NCBI GenBank assembly: GCA_963422675.2
Contig: CAXVYS010000019.1
Span: forward strand, 1-64,000
Direction of reading: 5' to 3'
DNA: 64,000 nucleotides
Source of the DNA: UBA4416 sp963422675
GTDB taxonomy: Bacteria > Bacteroidota > Bacteroidia > B-17B0 > Aurantibacillaceae
The notes under the pieces are model-generated. The model worked only from the letters and a program-made list of their open reading frames with translations, was not told where the DNA came from and did no database searches. A program made the translations under genes and the position numbers. Positions 25,437 through 33,752 of the stretch are shown here, one piece after another. Within the stretch, counting starts at the first letter, position 1; each line of letters opens with the position of its first letter.

Positions 25437-28400
25437 ATGTTAGATAAAATAAAAGAATTTAAACCATCAAGCTGGGCGATAGACAATAAAATGACTGTCT
25501 ATCTGATCACCATCTTTATTTCGCTTGCAGGTATCATGGCATATAACTCTTTACCAAAAGAGCAGTTTCCTGATATTACTGTGCCAACCATTTATATTAA
25601 TACTATCAATGGTGGTAACTCTCCAACTAATATCGAAAATACCATTACCAAACCTATTGAAAAACGTTTGAAAGGTATTTCGGGGATTAAAAAATTCAAC
25701 AGTACCTCTTTACAGGATGTTTCGGTTGTAGTGGTTGAGTTTCATACAAACGTTAAGGTAGAAGTTGCCAAGCAACGTGTGAAAGATGCGGTGGATGAGG
25801 CTCGTGCCGATATGCCAACGACTCTTACACGTGAGCCTATTATTAAGGAAATTGCCTTTTCTGAGATTCCTATTATGTACATTAACGTTGCTGGTAAATA
25901 TGACTTGAAACAGTTGAAAAAATATGCGGAAGATTTACAGGATAGAGTAGAAGGTCTTAAAGAGATCAACGAAGTAAAATTAGTTGGTGCTTTGGATCGT
26001 GAAATCCAGGTGAATATTGATGCCTATAAATTACAAGCAGCTCAATTAACTTTAACGGATATTCAACGTGCTATCGGACAGGAAAACTTAACCATTTCGG
26101 GTGGTACAATTCCATTAAACGGAATGAAACCAACCTTAAGTATTAAAAGCGAATTCCAGGATCCCAAAGAAATTGAGAATATTGTTGTAACATCAGCATC
26201 AGGCGCAAAATTATTTGTTAAAGATTTTGCTGAGGTAGTAGATGGTTTTGAAGAACAGGAAAGTTATTCGAGTTCAAACGGTAAAAACGTAATTACGCTA
26301 AACGTTATTAAACGTTCGGGTGAAAACTTAATTGATGCAGCGGAGAAAATTGAAAAAGTAATTGAGGAAATGAAAAAAACCGAATTTCCTAAAGGGCTTG
26401 ATATTACTATTAGCGGTGACCAAAGTGATAAAACAAAATCATCATTAACGGATTTGATTAACACGATTATTATTGGGTTTATCTTAGTAACGATCGTATT
26501 AATGTTTTTTATGGGGGTTACTAACGCCCTGTTCGTTGCCTTATCGGTTCCTCTATCTATGTTTATCGCCTTCCTGGTGATGCCGAGTATAGGTTTCTCC
26601 TTTAATATGATTGTACTTTTCTCCTTCATTCTTGCCCTTGGTATTGTGGTGGATGATGCCATCGTAGTAATTGAAAATACACACCGACTCTTTGATAATG
26701 GTAAACGGGATATTAAAACGGCTGCTAAAATGGCGGTGGGTGAGGTATTCATGCCTGTATTATCAGGTACTATTACAACCCTGGCACCATTTATTCCGTT
26801 AGTATTCTGGCAGGGAATTATTGGTAAGTTCATGTACTTTTTACCGGTAACGTTGATCATTTCTTTATTAGCGTCTTTATTTGTGGCTTATATTATTAAT
26901 CCTGTGTTTGCGGTTGACTTTATGAAATCTCATGAAGAAGAAAGTAAAGAACATGGTAAGATCACTAAAAAAGCACGTCTTCAGTTAATAGTATACGGAT
27001 TGGTTGCGTTATTCTCTTACTTAACAGGGCATATAGCCGTTGGTAACTTTACCTTGTTCTTAGCATTCTTCTTAGTATTAAACCGTTTATGGTTATACAA
27101 AGCAATTGAAGCATGGCAGTTTAAAATATGGCCTGGCTTTATAAAACGTTATGTAAAATTATTAGAGTGGTTTTTACGTAAACCATGGAGACCATTGGTG
27201 TATGTATTGGTGTTATTTGTTTTCTCCATTGTATTATTTGCAGTGCGTAAACCTAAAGTAGTATTCTTCCCTAGTGGTGATCCTAACAACGTTTATGTGT
27301 ATGTGAAATTACCGGAAGGAACAGATCCTAAAATTACCAATGCATTAATGCGCAGGGTGGAAGCGAAAGTTGAAACGGTGATAGGAAAAGATAATCCATT
27401 GGTTGAGTCTATGATTACCAACGTAACTATTGGTACAACTGACCCACGTGATGGAGATCAAAATGCTTATCCTAATAAAGGAAAAATAGCCATTGCTTTT
27501 GTGGAATTTGAAAAACGTGACGGAGCATCAACTACTAAATATTTACAGGGCTTACAATCTTTAAACTGGGATATCCCGGGTGCAGATATCGTTGTAAATA
27601 AAGAACAAAGTGGTCCTCCAACTCCTAAACCGGTGAGTATTGAAATTATTGGCGAAGATTTTAAAGATCTTAATGCGAATGCTGACGGACTTAGGAAATT
27701 TATTGCTGATGCTAAAATTGGTGGTGTGGTAAGTTTGAAATCCGATTTCGTAGCTAATAAACCTGAAATTGTGTTTGATATTGATCGTGAACGTGCTTTG
27801 CGTGAAGGTATCTCAACGTATCAGTTGGCAATGGAAATTCGTGGAGCCGTATATGGTGTGGAAGCAACAAAATTCCGTGATGTGGATGATGAGTATCCTG
27901 TACAATTGCGTTATAAATTTGATCAGCGTATTGATATCGAAACTTTACGTAACTTAAAAATCACTTACCGTGATATGAACATGGCTGGTGCAATACGTAG
28001 CGTTCCTTTAGCTTCAGTGTGTGATATTCGTTATGATTACACTTATGCAGGGATTAAACGTAAAAACAACAAACGGGTTATTACTTTATCCTCTGATATT
28101 AAAGACGGCTTTAATCCGAATGAAGTGGTTGCAAATGTTGAACGTGTGATGAAAAACTACAAAAAAACAGGTAATGTGATTATTCAGTTTGCCGGTGATA
28201 AAGCTGAACAGGCAGAAACCATGAGCTTTTTAGGTAATGCGATGTTAACAGCTATTGGTTTAATGATGTTGGTATTGGTTGGATTATTTAATTCATTAGG
28301 TAAGCCATTGATTATCTTATCAGAGATCATCTTCAGTATTGTAGGTGTATTAATAGGTGTATCTGTCTTTAAAATGGATATGAGTATTGTAATGACTGGT

Positions 28401-28901
28401 ATTGGTGTAATTGCCTTAGGTGGTATTGTTGTAAGGAATGGTATATTGTTGGTTGAGTTTGCTGAGTTTGCCCGCGAAGGCGGTATGAACTTATACGACG
28501 CAACTGTAGAAGCCGGCCGTACACGTATGACCCCGGTAATATTAACTGCTACAGCTGCTATCTTAGGTTTAATTCCTTTAGCAGTAGGTTTAAATATTAA
28601 TTTCGAAACATTGCTCACAAACGGTAATCCACATATTTTCTTTGGTGGAGATAACGTAGCGTTCTTCGGACCGTTAAGCTGGACAATGATCTTTGGTTTA
28701 TTATTTGCAACAGTACTTACGTTATTATTAATACCATCGATGTATTTAATTACCGAACGTTTAAAACGTAAAGCGATAGTACTTACCGATCATTTTGAAT
28801 TACCAAGAGCGGTTATGTATGTTCCTTTCTTAATTTTAATATTAAGAGGCGTGCTGGCTTTGCAACGTAAAAAAATAGATTACGGAAATTTAGATAGATA
28901 A
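25437..28901 (+). CDS. RND (HAE1-type) efflux pump permease
   Basis: Proton-driven inner-membrane pump of 1154 residues, AcrB/MexB-like. The N-terminus has TM1 and the LPKEQFPDITVPTIYI segment. The TM4 proton-relay Asp pair is in LGIVVDDAIVVIENTHR, and the second half has the matching GGIVVRNGILLVEFAEFA, which lacks acids, as is normal. At about residues 505-560 there is an extra hydrophobic region (around LIVYGLVALFSYLTG and LFLAFFLVLNRLWLYKA) between TM6 and TM7, making the protein about 100 residues longer than AcrB. The substrate is not predictable; drug or lipid export is usual. It is the last gene of the operon, closed by the terminator at 28911-28938. Confidence 0.94.
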   Translation: MLDKIKEFKPSSWAIDNKMTVYLITIFISLAGIMAYNSLPKEQFPDITVPTIYINTINGGNSPTNIENTITKPIEKRLKGISGIKKFNSTSLQDVSVVVVEFHTNVKVEVAKQRVKDAVDEARADMPTTLTREPIIKEIAFSEIPIMYINVAGKYDLKQLKKYAEDLQDRVEGLKEINEVKLVGALDREIQVNIDAYKLQAAQLTLTDIQRAIGQENLTISGGTIPLNGMKPTLSIKSEFQDPKEIENIVVTSASGAKLFVKDFAEVVDGFEEQESYSSSNGKNVITLNVIKRSGENLIDAAEKIEKVIEEMKKTEFPKGLDITISGDQSDKTKSSLTDLINTIIIGFILVTIVLMFFMGVTNALFVALSVPLSMFIAFLVMPSIGFSFNMIVLFSFILALGIVVDDAIVVIENTHRLFDNGKRDIKTAAKMAVGEVFMPVLSGTITTLAPFIPLVFWQGIIGKFMYFLPVTLIISLLASLFVAYIINPVFAVDFMKSHEEESKEHGKITKKARLQLIVYGLVALFSYLTGHIAVGNFTLFLAFFLVLNRLWLYKAIEAWQFKIWPGFIKRYVKLLEWFLRKPWRPLVYVLVLFVFSIVLFAVRKPKVVFFPSGDPNNVYVYVKLPEGTDPKITNALMRRVEAKVETVIGKDNPLVESMITNVTIGTTDPRDGDQNAYPNKGKIAIAFVEFEKRDGASTTKYLQGLQSLNWDIPGADIVVNKEQSGPPTPKPVSIEIIGEDFKDLNANADGLRKFIADAKIGGVVSLKSDFVANKPEIVFDIDRERALREGISTYQLAMEIRGAVYGVEATKFRDVDDEYPVQLRYKFDQRIDIETLRNLKITYRDMNMAGAIRSVPLASVCDIRYDYTYAGIKRKNNKRVITLSSDIKDGFNPNEVVANVERVMKNYKKTGNVIIQFAGDKAEQAETMSFLGNAMLTAIGLMMLVLVGLFNSLGKPLIILSEIIFSIVGVLIGVSVFKMDMSIVMTGIGVIALGGIVVRNGILLVEFAEFAREGGMNLYDATVEAGRTRMTPVILTATAAILGLIPLAVGLNINFETLLTNGNPHIFFGGDNVAFFGPLSWTMIFGLLFATVLTLLLIPSMYLITERLKRKAIVLTDHFELPRAVMYVPFLILILRGVLALQRKKIDYGNLDR

Positions 28902-28910
28902 TATATGTTG

Positions 28911-28938
28911 AAAGGCCGGCTATTTAGCCGGCCTTTTT
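28911..28938 (+). terminator. Terminator of the RND operon
   Basis: Stem AAGGCCGGCTA with TAGCCGGCCTT, a 2-base loop region and a T run. It is very G/C-rich, and the next gene starts 32 bases on. Confidence 0.88.
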
Positions 28939-28970
28939 ATTTTACATACATGAGTATTAAAAAATAATTT

Positions 28971-29405
28971 ATGGGATTTATTAAACTATTGCCGGCCTTA
29001 ATAAATGGGGTGTTGTTTACAGGTGTTGCTGCATTCCATTACTATTGGGCGTTTGGAGGTAAAACAGGTATGAATGTAGCAGTTCCACAGATTGAAAGTA
29101 CCGGTAAAAAAGCATTTGTGCCTGGTAAAGCGGCCACTTTTGCAGTAGCGACTTTATTTTCAGGAGTTGCCATCCTGTTTTTTCTAATTGGATTTCGACA
29201 TAAAATGTGGGATGGGTTACAAATTTATTTTCTTTACGCTATCGCTATTATTACATCTATTAGAGCTCTTGGCGATTTTAAATACGTTGGTTTTTTTAAG
29301 AAAGTAAAGGATACGCCATTTGCAAAATACGATACCGGCTACTTTAGCCCTTTGTGTTTACTCATTGCTTTATTTAGCATTCTGCAACTATTAATTGTGA
29401 ATTAA
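28971..29405 (+). CDS. DUF3995 family membrane protein
   Basis: Integral membrane protein of 144 residues with four predicted transmembrane helices: about residues 6-26, 56-77, 81-100 and 122-142. The family mark is the aromatic HYYWAFGGKTG after helix 1 and the FVPGKAATFAVATLFSG segment. The function of DUF3995 is unknown. It lies 32 bases after the efflux terminator and is probably transcribed on its own. Confidence 0.85.
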   Translation: MGFIKLLPALINGVLFTGVAAFHYYWAFGGKTGMNVAVPQIESTGKKAFVPGKAATFAVATLFSGVAILFFLIGFRHKMWDGLQIYFLYAIAIITSIRALGDFKYVGFFKKVKDTPFAKYDTGYFSPLCLLIALFSILQLLIVN

Positions 29406-29417
29406 TGATATAATTAC

Positions 29418-29447
29418 TTGGAAATCAGAAGAACTCTTTTATTTTTG
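29418..29447 (+). promoter_or_regulatory. Promoter of the lipoprotein gene at 29509
   Basis: TTG (29418-29420), 19 bases, TATTTTTG (29440-29447). The predicted leader is about 55 bases, longer than for most promoters here. Confidence 0.65.
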
Positions 29448-29508
29448 TGTAGAATTTAATTAAAAATGATCTATTTATCATTTTTAAAAGAACACTAAAA
29501 TAAACTAT

Positions 29509-30363
29509 ATGAAATTAACAAACTTATTATCTGCCTTAGTTTTATCGGCTGTCATTACATCCTGTAATAACAAAGTGGAAGAAGTTCAGGAAACAGAAGA
29601 AGTTATTTCTGAAACACCAAAAGATACAACTCCTGTAACGGTAAACGAAGAAACAAAATTCAAATTTGATTTTGCCATTGCTAATATTCCTTCTCCGGTA
29701 GGGAGTATCAATGAGTTATCGGGTTGGGGTGTTGATTACGATAATACACTTTTAGTGGACGGCAAAAAACCGATCGCTTTAGGAGATGAATTTTCAAAAG
29801 CTGTTGCTTTAGGGGTTTATAATATTGATATGTCGTACGCTATAGTTAATAATAAAGGCGAAGATGTATTGAAATTCATGAAGAGTGTGGTAAAATCTTC
29901 TGATGAATTAGGTCTTAAGAGTGCTGTTGATAATATGGTTGGAAAACGTGCTGAACAAAATCTGTCTAATAAAGATTCGCTATTAAAAATTGTAGATGAG
30001 ATTTTTGTAAAAAGCGATGCTTATTTAAGAACCAATGAACGTGTATATACAGCAGCAGCAGTATTTGCAGGTTCATGGGTAGAGAGTTTATACCTTACCT
30101 GTAAAATTTCAGAAAACATAACCGACCCTGCAGCTAAAGAAAAAGCATATAAGCATTTATGGGATCAGCGCTTTTATCTTAAAAATTTGACTGATCTTTT
30201 AAATGAATATAAAGACAAAAAAGAGTGTGTGGCGCTAAACGACAAGTTGAAAAAAATACATGGAAAAGTTGATGCTATTAAAGATGTTAAGGACTTTAAA
30301 GATGCTCAATTCAAAGCTATTTCTTCTGAAATTTATGCGTTAAGAGCTTCTATTATTAAATAA
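29509..30363 (+). CDS. Hypothetical lipoprotein
   Basis: Not recognised. It has 284 residues. A lipobox, AVITSCNN, puts the lipidated Cys at 19; an acidic Glu-rich linker (residues 21-50) follows, then a predominantly helical domain (60-284) rich in Lys and Asp. Helix boundaries such as SKAVALGVYNIDMSYAIVNN and AAVFAGSWVESLYLTCKI suggest a compact helical bundle. It is probably attached to the outer membrane. No enzymatic motif is visible. An imperfect hairpin with a T7 run (30382-30414) lies after the stop and may end the transcript. Confidence 0.7.
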   Translation: MKLTNLLSALVLSAVITSCNNKVEEVQETEEVISETPKDTTPVTVNEETKFKFDFAIANIPSPVGSINELSGWGVDYDNTLLVDGKKPIALGDEFSKAVALGVYNIDMSYAIVNNKGEDVLKFMKSVVKSSDELGLKSAVDNMVGKRAEQNLSNKDSLLKIVDEIFVKSDAYLRTNERVYTAAAVFAGSWVESLYLTCKISENITDPAAKEKAYKHLWDQRFYLKNLTDLLNEYKDKKECVALNDKLKKIHGKVDAIKDVKDFKDAQFKAISSEIYALRASIIK

Positions 30364-30381
30364 TCTTTTTTAACGATAATT

Positions 30382-30414
30382 AGAGCCCTTCCGGCAATGG
30401 AAAGAGCTTTTTTT
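30382..30414 (+). terminator. Possible terminator after the lipoprotein gene
   Basis: An imperfect stem (GAGCCCTTCC against GGAAAGAGC) is followed by TTTTTTT. The pairing is weaker than that of the other terminators here. Confidence 0.5.
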
Positions 30415-30437
30415 AGGCACTCTCCATACATTTTCCG

Positions 30438-30445
30438 TACATTTG
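30438..30445 (+). promoter_or_regulatory. -7 element TACATTTG before the C45 gene
   Basis: Matches TAnnTTTG; the ATG follows 9 bases later (30455). There is no good -33 TTG. This is another case of a start codon almost on the predicted transcription start. Confidence 0.45.
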
Positions 30446-30454
30446 TAACCCATT

Positions 30455-32149
30455 ATGCTACGAAAGCTTCGCAAAATAGTTTTAAGAACACTTCTTGTTT
30501 TCACCGTATTAATTACAGGGTTTGGGATTTATTTTTATTTCGCTATAAAAATTAAAGTTCCGGTAATAACCAATGACACAACCCTTGGTTGGAAGCGCGA
30601 AACCATTAGTAAAAAGTTTTATAAAGTTAATTCAAATTGGTTACATCATAGTAAGAGTGGCTTGTGGGAATTATATGTAGAAGGTAATGGCTATGAACGA
30701 GGGATTGCGAACGGAATGCTTACCAAAGAATTACACGCCTTCCAGGAAGATGTGTTTGTGAATCAAATCAAATTATTAGTACCAGATATTAACTATCTGA
30801 AGTTTTTGAAATTTTTTGTGGGCTACTTCAACAGGCATTTACCGGATAATATTACAGAAGAATATAAGGAAGAGATATTGGGGATCTCGAAATTTGCCAG
30901 TGATAAGTATGATTTTATAGCACCAAAATATCACAGAATTCTTAATTACCATGGTGCACATGATATAGGTCATGCTCTTCAGGATAAAAATATGACTGTT
31001 GGCTGCACCTCTTTTGCTGTATGGAACGAAAAAAGTGCTGATGGTAAATTATTAGTAGGACGCAATTTCGATTTTTATAGCGGAGATGACTTTGCGAAAA
31101 ATAAAATAGTGCAATTTACAAATCCTGATAAAGGAAATAAATTTGCTACGGTTACATGGGCCGGCTTTATTGGTGCTTGTAGTGGAATGAATGACAAAGG
31201 TTTAACCGTAACTATTAATGCAGCTAAAAGCTCTATACCTACTGATGCGGCAACACCTATCGCTTTATTGGCAAGAGAAATTTTGCAGTATGCCTCTAAC
31301 ATTCAGGAAGCCATTGCTATTGCTGAAAAACGAAAAGTGTTTGTATCGGAAAGTATTTTAATTGGGAGTGCTGCAGATAATAAAAGTATCAGTATTGAAA
31401 AATCTCCTGAAAAAATGGATATTTATGAAGTGGCCAATTCGAACCAGATCATTTGTCCGAATCATTACCAGGGACCTTTATATGCCAACGACCTTCATAA
31501 TTTAAGTAATGAAATAGAAAGCTCTTCTCTCTATAGAAGTATTCGATTGAGGCAGTTACTTAGCCGTTACGATACGCTCAATTATACCAGAGCCGCTTTC
31601 ATTTTAAGAAATCAAAAAGGCTTGAATGATAAAAACATTGGTTTAACAAATGAAAAAGGATTGAACCAATTGTTGGCACATCACGCGGTAATCTTTAAAC
31701 CGCAGGACAAACTTATGTGGGTGAGCTCAAACCCTTTCCAATGTGGAGAATTTGTATGCTATAATTTAGATAGTGTGTTTGCAAACGCCAAAACATTAAA
31801 CACCAGTAAGGAGATTAATGTTGAGCAGAATACCATAGCTGCCGATCCGTTTTTGAAAACGCAGAGTTATAAAAATTTCTTACTATTTAAGCAGTTGAAA
31901 CACTACATTCAATTCATTACTAAAAAATCTCAAACGATCGAACTGCAACAAAATTTTGAAATAGCTTTTGTAAAATCTAATCCGGAGAGCTATTATATGT
32001 ATCAGATCCTGGGCGATTTTTATCTTTCCAGAAATAATTTCACTAAGGCTAAAGAATATTACACACTTGCTTTAACCAAAGAGGTATCGACTCTTAAAGA
32101 AGAACAACAAATTAAAGAGAGCATGGTTAAGTGCGAAACGGAAAAGTAA
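30455..32149 (+). CDS. C45-family (acyl-CoA:6-APA acyltransferase-like) Ntn hydrolase
   Basis: Autoproteolytic N-terminal-nucleophile hydrolase/acyltransferase of 564 residues. An N-terminal transmembrane anchor (about 10-32) is followed by a domain with GYERGIANGML (residues 75-90) and the processing site VGCTSFAVW. There Cys184 would become the N-terminal nucleophile after cleavage of the Gly-Cys bond. The downstream GRNFDFYS, GFIGACSGMNDKGLTVTINA and NHYQGP blocks fit the choloylglycine-hydrolase/AAT fold. The C-terminus has a TPR-like unit (YQILGDFYLSRNNFTKAKEYY). Family members cleave or form amide bonds with acyl groups; the substrate here is unknown. Confidence 0.85.
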   Translation: MLRKLRKIVLRTLLVFTVLITGFGIYFYFAIKIKVPVITNDTTLGWKRETISKKFYKVNSNWLHHSKSGLWELYVEGNGYERGIANGMLTKELHAFQEDVFVNQIKLLVPDINYLKFLKFFVGYFNRHLPDNITEEYKEEILGISKFASDKYDFIAPKYHRILNYHGAHDIGHALQDKNMTVGCTSFAVWNEKSADGKLLVGRNFDFYSGDDFAKNKIVQFTNPDKGNKFATVTWAGFIGACSGMNDKGLTVTINAAKSSIPTDAATPIALLAREILQYASNIQEAIAIAEKRKVFVSESILIGSAADNKSISIEKSPEKMDIYEVANSNQIICPNHYQGPLYANDLHNLSNEIESSSLYRSIRLRQLLSRYDTLNYTRAAFILRNQKGLNDKNIGLTNEKGLNQLLAHHAVIFKPQDKLMWVSSNPFQCGEFVCYNLDSVFANAKTLNTSKEINVEQNTIAADPFLKTQSYKNFLLFKQLKHYIQFITKKSQTIELQQNFEIAFVKSNPESYYMYQILGDFYLSRNNFTKAKEYYTLALTKEVSTLKEEQQIKESMVKCETEK

Positions 32150-32211
32150 GTTGAGCTGCTTTAATCTGATTTTTACGGATTACAAAAAGAATTTAATCAA
32201 TACATAAAATA

Positions 32212-32454
32212 ATGGAAGAAGTTAAATGGTATAAAAGTTATGAATCCGTATCGGAAGTATTAACGGCTGAGGTTGTAAACGGGGTAGTGGAGTATTATAA
32301 AAAAGAGACGCCAACCGATCAAACTAAGTTATACCAGGCACTTGGGAACTATTACATTAAAACGTCTAATCCTGATGGTGTCTTTAATTATTTTAAACGG
32401 GTAAAATTTCAGGAATGCACCAAGCCAAGGAGAAAAGACCTTTCGCCGCTTTAA
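32212..32454 (+). CDS. Small hypothetical protein, TPR-like
   Basis: Not recognised; 80 residues, no signal peptide. Its middle (LYQALGNYYIKTSNPDGVFNYF) resembles the TPR-like end of the preceding C45 protein (MYQILGDFYLSRNNFTKAKE) in spacing and several residues. It could be a small partner or a relic of a duplicated C-terminus. It lies 62 bases downstream on the same strand. Existence as a translated gene is plausible but not proven. Confidence 0.5.
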   Translation: MEEVKWYKSYESVSEVLTAEVVNGVVEYYKKETPTDQTKLYQALGNYYIKTSNPDGVFNYFKRVKFQECTKPRRKDLSPL

Positions 32455-32503
32455 ATAATCAGGTGATCTTTTTTTAATTTTTATTTGTTAGCTTCTATAA
32501 AAT

Positions 32504-33633
32504 CTAAATCCCTGCGGCAATCACTTCCTTGTATAATTTCTCATACATTGGCAAAATATAATTGAGGTCAAATTTTTTAGCCTGTTCAAATGCGTTGACT
32601 TTAAATTGCTTGTAAGTTTCTTCGTTCGATAACAATGTAATAGTGTTCTTCGCCATATCTTCGTAATCACCTACTTTACTCATAAAGCCTGTTTTACCAT
32701 GAATGTTTAATTCAGGGATACCTCCTGTATTGGTTGAGATCACCGGTATTTTCATAGCCATTGCTTCCAACGCCGATAAACCAAAACTTTCGGTTTCAGA
32801 TGGTAAAATAAAAACATCCCCTACACCTAAAATCTCTTTCGGGTTAGCTATTTTCCCTACAGAAATAATATCGCTACAGGTATCGAGCTCCCGGCATAAT
32901 TTATCTATTTGTGGTCTTTCAGGGCCATCACCAACCAAAATCAATTTACTCGGTATGGTTTTTCTTACAATATCAAATACTCTTAATACATCTTCCACAC
33001 GTTTTACTTTACGGAAGTTAGAAATATGGATCAGGATCTTTTCATTGTCTTTCGCAAAGCGGTGTCTTTGGCAGATATCTTTAGTGTCTTCGTATTCCGA
33101 AATTTTTATGAAGTTTGGAATTACCTTAACGTCATTGGCTATTTTAAACGTTTTTAACGTGTCTTTTCTTAAACTTTCAGATACTGATGTAATCGCATTG
33201 CTATTATTCAATGAAAAGAAAATGACAGGTTCAAAAGACGGATCCTGTCCAACTAATGTAATATCGGTGCCGTGTAAGGTTGTAATATAAGGAAGTTTAA
33301 TCTTTTTTGATTTCAGGATCTGTTGCGCTAAATAGGCTACAGAAGCATGCGGTATAGCGTAATGTACATGAAGTATATCCAGTCTTTCATAAATAGCAAC
33401 GTCTACTATTTTACTGGCTAAAACACTTTCATAAGGCTGGTAATCAAACAACGGGTAATCATTTACATTAACCTCATGGTAGAAAATGTTTTCATTAAAA
33501 TGATTTAATCTGAAGGTTGAGAATAAGTGATGAAATGAACCTTGTGACCTTTATCGGCTAAAGCTATTCCTAATTCTGTTGCTACAACGCCGCTACCGCC
33601 AAATGTTGGGTAGCAAACAATTCCTATATTCAT
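32504..33633 (-). pseudogene. bshA: bshA, N-acetylglucosaminyl L-malate synthase, broken by a one-base frameshift
   Basis: Glycosyltransferase family 4 enzyme for the first step of bacillithiol synthesis (UDP-GlcNAc plus L-malate). The main part (start codon at 33451, 315 residues) has the GT-B C-terminal half with ILIHISNFRKVKRVEDVL, LVGDGPERPQ and LPSETESFGLSALEAMA. The missing N-terminus is encoded upstream in another frame: from ATG 33633 it reads MNIGIVCYPTFGGSGVVATE and on to HFITYSQP, then hits a stop at TCAGATTAA. Adding one T near 33512-33516 restores PFRLNHFNENIFYHEVNVND and joins the halves into 376 residues, the normal length. So this is either a real frameshift or a one-base sequencing error in an AA/AAA run. 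BshB and BshC are not in the window. Confidence 0.88.
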
Positions 33634-33641
33634 GTTTTATC

Positions 33642-33675
33642 GTTAAAAAGTTCGAAAGTTAAAAGTTGGAAAGTT
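33642..33675 (+). repeat. Short degenerate tandem repeat (GTTAAAAAGTTCGAAA type)
   Basis: Two and a half units of 15-16 bases: GTTAAAAAGTTCGAAA, GTTAAAAGTTGGAAA, GTTAA. It lies directly upstream of bshA and runs into the inverted repeat at 33674-33730. Confidence 0.45.
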
Positions 33676-33730
33676 AACAAGCCTGTAAAGTAAAAGTTTT
33701 AAATCGCGTTAAACTTTCCAGGCTTGTTAA
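33674..33730. repeat. 12-bp inverted repeat between the M16 gene and bshA
   Basis: TTAACAAGCCTG (33674-33685) pairs perfectly with CAGGCTTGTTAA (33719-33730) across a 33-base loop. It may end the M16 transcript; the loop is long and no good T tract follows, so a repeat element is equally possible. Confidence 0.5.
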
Positions 33731-33752
33731 TCTTCCTACTTTCTAAACTATT

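Noticed and set aside
26264..28618. Long minus-strand ORFs (198 and 144 codons) within the RND pump gene
   Set aside because: They are antisense to conserved transmembrane regions, with low-complexity composition and no family resemblance.
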